Positions 58,415 to 64,000 of a stretch of DNA of 64,000 bases are shown piece by piece (position 1 is the stretch's first letter; the number at the start of each line of letters is the position of its first letter). Below the pieces are notes generated by a model. That model did not search any database, had not been told where the DNA came from, and worked only from the letters and a program-made list of their open reading frames with translations. The translations under genes were made by a program, and so were the position numbers. The DNA lies in assembly GCF_001620365.2 (NCBI RefSeq), contig NZ_LQMT02000019.1:74912-138911 (forward strand), written 5' to 3'. The stretch comes from Amycolatopsis keratiniphila subsp. keratiniphila. GTDB taxonomy: Bacteria > Actinomycetota > Actinomycetes > Mycobacteriales > Pseudonocardiaceae.

Positions 58415-60214
58415 TCATCGTTCCAGACCCCGGCGGCCCGCCCTCGCGAGGATGTCCGCGCCCGCCGGGTCCGCCCGGATGGCTTCGTCGAAGCTCTCCT
58501 TGGGCAGCACCGTGTTCCCAGCGACGGTCACCGTCTCAGGTGGTGTGTCGTAGCCGTCGGGCAGGGCGTCCCAGAAGTTGCCGACGAAGGCGACGTTCTC
58601 CATCGGCGGCCCCACCTGGAGCACGATCGGGGTGTCGGCCCGGTGGACGATGTTGCCGAGGACGGTGATCCACGCCGCGCCGTAGTCGGTGTAGAGGCCG
58701 AAGTTGTACGACGTGAGTACGTCGCGGACGACATTGCCGCGGACCAACGCCCCGCCGGCGAACGACGAGCCCTGCGGAGCCGACAGGTAGATCCCGCCGC
58801 CGTCCATGAGCTTCCCCATGCTGCGTTCGACGAGATTCGAGATCACCTGCGTGCCCTTGGCGCGCTCGCCGCCGGTGATCACGATGCCGTTGTGCGGGAC
58901 GTCGCGGATCTCGTTGTGTGCCACGACGGTCTCCGCGGACTCGACCACGAGGACGGCGGGCGAACCGCGGTACTCGGTGCCGATGTGGTGGACCAGGTTG
59001 TCTTCGACCGTGACCCGGGTGCTCGTGTGGACGGCGATCCCGCTGCCCGAGATCTCGTCGAAGACGTTCGCCCGGATCCGCACGTCAGTGGCGTCTTCGA
59101 TCAGCAGTCCTCCCGCGCCGAGCCGGGTGAAGTGGTTGCCCTCCAGGGAGACCCGGCTGACGGACGTGAGGCTGACGTTGGCTGGCAGCTGGACCGGCTC
59201 CGCGGGCACATGGACGTAGCCCACGTCCGCGCCGAGGTCGATCTTCTGGAAGTCGCCTCGTTCGTAGCGCGCGTTGCCGTGATAGTGCAGGTAGCCGCCG
59301 GTGCGGGCAGGGCCGGACCAGGTCGCGTCGGTGAAGCTGAAGCCGCGTAGCACGAGGTCGCGGACACCTCGTGCGCTGATAAGCGTTTCGAGCGCCGGAG
59401 CGACGACGCTGGTCTCGCCGATCTTCTCTCCGGGACGAGGGCGGTAATGCAGGACGTGCTCGCCCTTGTCGGTGCGGCTGACGGCGAAGGTTCCTGGTTC
59501 GGCCAGGAAAGCCACGTTGTTCTCGAGCGTTGTCGGCGCGGCCAGGCCATCCCAGGCGCCGTCGCCACCTGCGCCGTACCACTTGGCGTCGTAGAGGGAT
59601 TTGGCGTGATCGAAGGCGGGCTGAGCCATGGTGATCGTGGTCGAGGAGGCGTCACCGGAGATCGACGCGACCGCGAGCCGGGCTTCGGACCACGGGTAGA
59701 CGCCCGGATACACGAACTCCAGCCCGGAGGGGTCCGGCCACTCCTGAGGTTCAGTGCTGTCCGTGACGTAACCAGACGCTGTTTTCGTCACGTTTCCCGG
59801 GGGTCCGTCCATGCGGGCCGCTCTGGTCGCGGGTTTGCCGTCGACGGTGAGCCGTCGTGGCGCCAGGTCGCCGATCGGCGCGGTCCAGACGCCGTCGTCG
59901 CCTGTCGTCCAGCCGGTGATCTCGCGGCCGCCGCTCAGCTCCACTTCGGCCTGGTCGGCTGATCCGTAGCCGTGTGCCTGGTAGATCACGCGGAAGCCGT
60001 TCGAGCCGGAATCGCCCTGTGTGTCAGCGAAGACAAGAGGTTCGTCCAGGTGGTAGACGCCGGCCGCGAAGGACACGATGACGTCGCCGGTCATGGTGGC
60101 CGCTGCGGCACGGACGGCCTTCTGGGCGGCTTTCGGGCCGGCGAACGGCTGTTCGGCGGTGCCGGGCCAGTCGTCTCTGCCGTCCGGGGATACGAAGAAC
60201 CTGATTTCGGGCAT
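58415..60214 (-). CDS. Cytosolic right-handed beta-helix protein (GH141-like)
   Basis: 599 residues. The N-terminus FFVSPDGRDDWPGTAEQPFAG and the following region match the start of GH141-type proteins (fucosidases/xylanases). From about 330 repeated DVRIRANVFDEI / VTVEDNLVHHI rungs form the helix. There is no signal peptide, unusual for these enzymes, so it should act on imported oligosaccharides. It is divergent from the TetR gene at 60303; the dyad at 60236 lies before its start. Confidence 0.75.
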   Translation of the reverse strand: MPEIRFFVSPDGRDDWPGTAEQPFAGPKAAQKAVRAAAATMTGDVIVSFAAGVYHLDEPLVFADTQGDSGSNGFRVIYQAHGYGSADQAEVELSGGREITGWTTGDDGVWTAPIGDLAPRRLTVDGKPATRAARMDGPPGNVTKTASGYVTDSTEPQEWPDPSGLEFVYPGVYPWSEARLAVASISGDASSTTITMAQPAFDHAKSLYDAKWYGAGGDGAWDGLAAPTTLENNVAFLAEPGTFAVSRTDKGEHVLHYRPRPGEKIGETSVVAPALETLISARGVRDLVLRGFSFTDATWSGPARTGGYLHYHGNARYERGDFQKIDLGADVGYVHVPAEPVQLPANVSLTSVSRVSLEGNHFTRLGAGGLLIEDATDVRIRANVFDEISGSGIAVHTSTRVTVEDNLVHHIGTEYRGSPAVLVVESAETVVAHNEIRDVPHNGIVITGGERAKGTQVISNLVERSMGKLMDGGGIYLSAPQGSSFAGGALVRGNVVRDVLTSYNFGLYTDYGAAWITVLGNIVHRADTPIVLQVGPPMENVAFVGNFWDALPDGYDTPPETVTVAGNTVLPKESFDEAIRADPAGADILARAGRRGLER

Positions 60215-60235
60215 GCTGAAGCGCTCCTGCGAGAG

Positions 60236-60250
60236 GTATATGGGATATAC
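60236..60250. promoter_or_regulatory. Operator dyad GTATATGGGATATAC
   Basis: A perfect 15-bp palindrome (GTATAT-GGG-ATATAC) 22 bp upstream of the beta-helix start and about 50 bp before the TetR start; a typical site for the adjacent TetR. Confidence 0.65.
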
Positions 60251-60302
60251 TGAGGTTTATCAGCTAAACACGAACGAGCGAAGAGCGTCAAGGGAGTAGC
60301 GG

Positions 60303-61172
60303 GTGGCGGAAGACGACGCGCAGCCGGATCCGGAGCGCGCGATCGAGCTGCTGTGGGGGACGTCCGAGCCGGAGCGGCCCGGGTTGAGCCTCGGCCGGAT
60401 CGTCGCGGCGGCCGTCGAGGTCGCGGACGCCGAAGGGCTCTCCTCGCTGTCGATGCGCAAGGTCGCGGAACGGTTCGGCACCACCACCATGTCGCTCTAC
60501 CGGTACGTCCCCGGCAAGGCCGAGCTGGTGGAGCTCATGCGTGACGCGGTGTACGGCGAGTTCCCGATGGGGTCTTCGGATGGGCTCGGCTGGCGAGCGG
60601 GTCTCGAACGCTGGGCGCGGCGAGCCTGGGAGATGCACCACCGGCATCCGTGGCTGGTCCACAGCGCCGGTTCCCGCCGCCTCCCGGGGCCGAACATCAT
60701 GGCGGGCTACGACCACGCGCTGGACGTGGCTTCGCGTAGCGGTTTGGCGCCGGCGGAAGTCATCGCGGTGGTGAACCTGGTGGGCGGATTCGTCGAGTCG
60801 GCCGCACGTCAGGCGGGGGAGGCCGCGGAGCTCCAGCGGCGCACGGGGGTGACCCATGAGCGCTGGTGGAGTGAACGCGAGTCCCTCTTCGAGCGCCTGG
60901 ACCGCTATCCGGCACTGGAGCGGCTGTGGAAGGCCGGGGGAATGGATGCTCCGCTGGACGCCTTCGAATTCGGGCTGCGGAGGACCCTCGACGGTATCGA
61001 GGCGCTCGTCCGAAGCCAGGGGAGTGAGGTAATCAGTGACGAAACCGGGGGAGGGGAGTGCGTCGTCTGCGGTAAGCCGTTGGACGGGGGAGGGCGGGGC
61101 AGGCCTCGGGACTACTGCTCGCGGGCGTGCCAGCAACGCGCCTACCGGCGTCGTCAGCCTCGAAGTGTATAA
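60303..61172 (+). CDS. TetR-family regulator with C-terminal zinc-ribbon-like tail
   Basis: 289 residues from GTG. HTH at about 30-70 (SMRKVAERFGTTTMSLYRYVPGK). A TetR C-terminal domain follows. The last 35 residues carry a zinc-ligand pattern CVVCGKP...DYCSRACQQRAYRRR, a module usually found on other small proteins. It is a fusion of a repressor with a zinc-binding tail. It is divergent from the beta-helix gene. The stop lies inside the GTATAACG site. Confidence 0.85.
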   Translation: MAEDDAQPDPERAIELLWGTSEPERPGLSLGRIVAAAVEVADAEGLSSLSMRKVAERFGTTTMSLYRYVPGKAELVELMRDAVYGEFPMGSSDGLGWRAGLERWARRAWEMHHRHPWLVHSAGSRRLPGPNIMAGYDHALDVASRSGLAPAEVIAVVNLVGGFVESAARQAGEAAELQRRTGVTHERWWSERESLFERLDRYPALERLWKAGGMDAPLDAFEFGLRRTLDGIEALVRSQGSEVISDETGGGECVVCGKPLDGGGRGRPRDYCSRACQQRAYRRRQPRSV

Positions 61173-61182
61173 CGACCTATTC
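61167..61182. promoter_or_regulatory. GTATAACG-N2-CTATTC site 3
   Basis: GTATAACGACCTATTC, overlapping the TetR stop and upstream of the SWIM gene. Confidence 0.45.
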
Positions 61183-61251
61183 AGTCGGGCAGTTGACAAC
61201 ATCAACTTCAAGCTGATGACAAAACCCGCAAAGACTGTCGGGGGCACTGGC

Positions 61252-61257
61252 TAGGGT
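61252..61257 (+). promoter_or_regulatory. -10 box for a leaderless SWIM mRNA
   Basis: TAGGGT lies 6 nt before the GTG at 61264, so the mRNA should start at or next to the start codon. Confidence 0.55.
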
Positions 61258-61263
61258 TGCGCG

Positions 61264-62397
61264 GTGGTCACCGAGGTCTTGCTGGAGCAGCTGGAAGAGG
61301 ACGCTCCGACGTCCGTGCTCTTCCAGGGTTTTGTGGTGCCCGGAGCACAGGCGGCCCAGGCGCTGCTCGTGCTGGGGAAGGTCGCCCGCACCCGGTTCTG
61401 GACGCCGCCGTCCATGGTGAAGCGGTTGATCGCCGAGTCCGATCCGGTGTTCACCGCGGATCGGACGACGCTGCGAGCGGAGGCTTTCTCGCCGTGCTGC
61501 GGCGTCTACGCCAGGCTCGATCTGCTGGAGGCGGGTGAGCTCGGTGAGGGTTGCACCAACGTGGATCTGTCCGAGGCGACGAGGACCGTTCTGGCCGGGG
61601 TCGTCGCCCAGGATCCGTTGCATCTGACCGTTCGTGGCGAGGGAATCCGCCTCCGCACGCTCGACGGGCAGAACGACGAGTCCGTGGTGCCGTTGCCGGA
61701 TCGCTGGGTGTCGGGGTTCGCCGAGGTCGCCGCTGTCACGGCGGGTGCGGTCGAGAAGGCGGAGCTGGACAAGACGGAGGCGCGGAACTTCCTGCGGAAG
61801 CTCCCCACTTCGGTCGGTAACTCTTGGGCGGTGGCGTCGGGCCGTGGGCTCCGGCTGACGTCACGGACGGGCCGGGACTCGATCCCGGCGACCGGGCTCC
61901 ATCGGTTGCGGATCGTCGAGCCGCTCACCCGGTTCGTCCAGGGGCTGACCGTCTACACGCGACCGGACAGCGAGGTCGCGACTTGGGTGCTCCGGTTGGA
62001 GCGTGCGCGGCTCGTCGTAACGTTGTCCCCGGAGCCGTCCCGCGGTTTCTCTGGCGAAGGCGGCTGGCTGAACGTGCTGGCGGAGGGGCTCGAAGCGCCG
62101 GAACTCGTCGCGGGTCGCGCCGGGCACGACGTCGTCGACGGCACGTGGTTCCCACGTGAGCTCCCGAGCGGGGCCGCTCCGGCGAACGGCAGGCTGGCGA
62201 AAGCCCGGGAGCTCGTTGCCACCGGAGCGGTCCGTATGTTGCCGGACGGCGGCTACGAGATCACCCGCGCGGGCTCGGTGCAGCGTGTCCGGCTTTCGCC
62301 CGCCGGGTGCACGTGTGCGTGGTGGGCCAAGCATCAGGAGAACCGAGGGCCCTGTTCGCACGTGCTGGCGGCTCGGATGTCAGCCGCCGAGTCGTGA
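61264..62397 (+). CDS. SWIM zinc-finger family protein
   Basis: 377 residues from GTG. The C-terminal SWIM motif C-x-C-x(n)-C-x-H reads CTCAWWAKHQENRGPCSH. The N-terminal domains are of unknown fold. SWIM proteins bind DNA or proteins. The gene faces a large DUF6493-like gene and overlaps its end by 18 bp; together they resemble a conserved actinobacterial neighbourhood that often includes MoxR ATPases and VWA proteins, which would lie beyond the window. Confidence 0.85.
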   Translation: MVTEVLLEQLEEDAPTSVLFQGFVVPGAQAAQALLVLGKVARTRFWTPPSMVKRLIAESDPVFTADRTTLRAEAFSPCCGVYARLDLLEAGELGEGCTNVDLSEATRTVLAGVVAQDPLHLTVRGEGIRLRTLDGQNDESVVPLPDRWVSGFAEVAAVTAGAVEKAELDKTEARNFLRKLPTSVGNSWAVASGRGLRLTSRTGRDSIPATGLHRLRIVEPLTRFVQGLTVYTRPDSEVATWVLRLERARLVVTLSPEPSRGFSGEGGWLNVLAEGLEAPELVAGRAGHDVVDGTWFPRELPSGAAPANGRLAKARELVATGAVRMLPDGGYEITRAGSVQRVRLSPAGCTCAWWAKHQENRGPCSHVLAARMSAAES

Positions 62398-64000
62398 CGC
62401 CGCCTTCGCCGCTTTCGAGCTGCCCTTGAAGCCTGTGAGCCATTCCTTCGTTTCGGCGCTGATCGTGCCCGCTCCGCGGTCCACGAGGTCCGCGGCGAGC
62501 TCCAGCAGCGCGAAGATGCCGCGGTGGGAGGAGGCCAGCTTCGGCAGCAAAGTGTCCAGTGTGGACAGTACGGCGATCGGGTGTTCGTTCGCGATGACCG
62601 CGAGCCGGGGTGCCAGCCGCGTGATGATGAGTTGCGAGCCGAGTACGCCCAAGGCCTCGCCGAGCGCGTGGGGGCCGAGCATCCGCTGCTCCAGCAGGGT
62701 GAGCACGGCGTCCGTCCCGAGTTGGACGGCGGCGGGGCGTTTCAGCGCCAGAGTGGTGGCGAGGAGCATCGTGCCGGGGATGCCCGGTACCGAGGGGCTG
62801 TCGAGGAACGGTGGCAGCGCGGCCTTCTCCACGGGATAGCCGACTTCGATGTCGTTGAAGTACAGGTTCCCGGCGACGGTGGCTTCGAGGTGGTCGCGGT
62901 CGTACGGGGAGGAAACCGCTTCGTGGCATTCGGTGAAGCCGAGCCATTCGGGGGCCCGGCCCTCGAACGGGATGCCCAGCCAAGGAACCCCCGGTGAGAC
63001 GGGTTCCGGGGTTTGTTCGACGTTCAGTGTGTTCGAGCCGTAGTGGGTCAGGCCGGCTTTCGGCGTCCAGGTGATGGGCGGTCCGGGTTCGCCGCGGAGT
63101 GCGGCGGCGGGGTCTGCGGATTCGGGGTGCCGGGCGCGGGCGGCGGCGAGGGCGGTCCAGCCCGTGTTGTCGATGGCCGGTCCGCCGAGGGCGTAGCGGA
63201 TGGTGTCGGCGTGCGGTCCGGTGAGATCCGTGGCGAGCGCGAGGGCGGCGGATCTCGTGTCGGGGGCGAGCCGGAGCAGTGCGTCGGCGACGTCGTCTTC
63301 GGCCGCGTCGGGGTGTTCGAGCATGCGGGCGACGAAGACGACCGGGTCGAGCCAGCCGCCATGGTGGGTGGCGGCGGAGACGGGGACGGCGGTGCCTTCG
63401 AGGAGGGCGGTGATCCGGTGGTGGAGTGGGCGGCGCCAGCCGTCGACCTGCGGTAGCGGGGCGACGTCGCGGCCGGTGAGGCCGAGGACGAGGGTGGCGA
63501 TCATCTTCGGTACCGCCGCGCTGTACTGCTGGTCGGCGATTCGGGCGGCGCGTTTCACCAGCGGTTCGAGTGCGTCCTGGAGCTCACCGGCGACACGGTG
63601 GGCGCCGTCGAGGGCGGCCAGGAGGAGGTCTGCCTGGTCGGGGTCGGCGAGCAGGGAGGAGAGGGCTTCGGCGACCGCGGCCGGGGTGTCGGGGATTTCG
63701 AGCGGGGCGGTCAGCGTTTTGCGCTGGTTCCAGGGTGTTCGGGTGGGTTCCGGGTACTCGGTGGTCTCGATGACGGGTGGCGCCTCAGGGGTGACACCGA
63801 GCCGGGCGGTGGCGATGGCGCGGACGTCGGAGGCGTCGTGGGTGATTGCCGCTTCGAAGACTTCGTTGGCGAGGTCGGTGAGTTCGGGGCGCCGGTCGGC
63901 GATGCGGCCGGCGAGTTTGAGGGCGAGTTTGGCGGTGGCGGCGCCGCGTCCGGCGGCCGCGGCGGGGAGGTGCTGGAGTGCGACTTCGTCGTCGAGTGTG
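62380..64000 (-). CDS. DUF6493-like large protein, N-terminus outside the window
   Basis: 540 codons visible, open without a stop to the window end; codon use and protein composition are continuous through 63558, where an in-frame GTG is not the true start. The sequence is helical, Ala/Leu-rich, with segments such as WTPKAGLTHYGSNTLN and HALGEALGVLGSQL, consistent with HEAT-like repeats of the DUF6493 group. It is convergent and overlapping with the SWIM gene. A role with the SWIM protein is inferred from neighbourhood only. Confidence 0.7.
   Translation of the reverse strand, partial: TLDDEVALQHLPAAAAGRGAATAKLALKLAGRIADRRPELTDLANEVFEAAITHDASDVRAIATARLGVTPEAPPVIETTEYPEPTRTPWNQRKTLTAPLEIPDTPAAVAEALSSLLADPDQADLLLAALDGAHRVAGELQDALEPLVKRAARIADQQYSAAVPKMIATLVLGLTGRDVAPLPQVDGWRRPLHHRITALLEGTAVPVSAATHHGGWLDPVVFVARMLEHPDAAEDDVADALLRLAPDTRSAALALATDLTGPHADTIRYALGGPAIDNTGWTALAAARARHPESADPAAALRGEPGPPITWTPKAGLTHYGSNTLNVEQTPEPVSPGVPWLGIPFEGRAPEWLGFTECHEAVSSPYDRDHLEATVAGNLYFNDIEVGYPVEKAALPPFLDSPSVPGIPGTMLLATTLALKRPAAVQLGTDAVLTLLEQRMLGPHALGEALGVLGSQLIITRLAPRLAVIANEHPIAVLSTLDTLLPKLASSHRGIFALLELAADLVDRGAGTISAETKEWLTGFKGSSKAAKAASRLGG

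Noticed and set aside
63558..63558. GTG at 63558 as the true start of the DUF6493-like gene
   Set aside because: The frame continues without a stop to the window end with the same protein-like composition, so the start lies outside.

Overview
The window is chromosomal DNA of a high-GC actinomycete. GTG and TTG starts are common, promoters are often leaderless (a TANNNT-type -10 box 5-8 nt before the start codon), and genes frequently overlap as ATGA. There is an F420-type LLM oxidoreductase, a secreted cholesterol oxidase, family 2 carbohydrate-binding modules and a lanthipeptide synthetase. A Pseudonocardiaceae member, probably Amycolatopsis, fits best; this is inference from gene content and repeat style, not a database match. 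I see no rRNA, tRNA, transposase, phage gene or CRISPR array.

Layout. 1-9.9 kb: xylose isomerase, hydrolases, a degenerate thioesterase, an AraC-kinase pair, a TetR-SDR divergent pair, an amphi-Trp protein, an FGE-like protein and a chloramphenicol-type MFS exporter preceded by a leader peptide and hairpin. 10.3-14 kb: an NAD(P)-binding reductase with an AhpD-like partner, cholesterol oxidase and an S4 RNA-binding protein. 14-19 kb: an ArsR-like regulator with a duplicated helix-turn-helix segment, then two secreted beta-helix polysaccharide-degrading proteins carrying CBM2 modules. 19-26 kb: methyltransferase/TetR, a folD-fchA one-carbon operon, a secreted peptidoglycan-binding protein, the second copy of a small Cys/His protein and a secreted CBM56/beta-helix enzyme. 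26-30 kb: aldehyde dehydrogenase, a DUF4383 protein and manganese catalase. 30-37 kb: a class II lanthipeptide synthetase with a cysteine-free candidate precursor, a large LuxR-type ATPase regulator and a monothiol glutaredoxin. 37-48 kb: CoA transferase, a 30-residue His-rich peptide gene, an aldo/keto reductase, a serine hydrolase, a PGRP-type amidase with a beta-propeller, a second DUF5937-like regulator, an M20 peptidase and an ArsR-SRPBCC pair. 48-64 kb: a lipoprotein, a second AKR, LLM-uppP, a phosphatase, an M3 peptidase, a class V aminotransferase divergent from a MocR regulator, PAP2, a cytosolic beta-helix enzyme divergent from a TetR with a zinc tail, then a SWIM protein facing a large protein that runs off the window.

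How they work together. Several units look functional. The secreted xylan/pectin/glucan-degrading proteins plus xylose isomerase suit a soil saprophyte. folD-fchA appears to split the dehydrogenase and cyclohydrolase steps of folate one-carbon metabolism. LanM-precursor-regulator is a compact, transporter-less RiPP locus. uppP, the amidase and the serine hydrolase touch the cell wall.

Structure not explained by genes. Many gene ends, mostly between convergent genes, carry modular inverted repeats of a few recurring families: a 53-bp double hairpin present twice and identical, arrays built on a strict 21-bp period, TGAAGG...CCTTCA stems sharing a loop motif, and a CTCGTGAGTGG hairpin. These look like a genome-wide terminator/repeat system and, with the cysteine-free LanM substrate and the 30-residue peptide, are the most novel material here.
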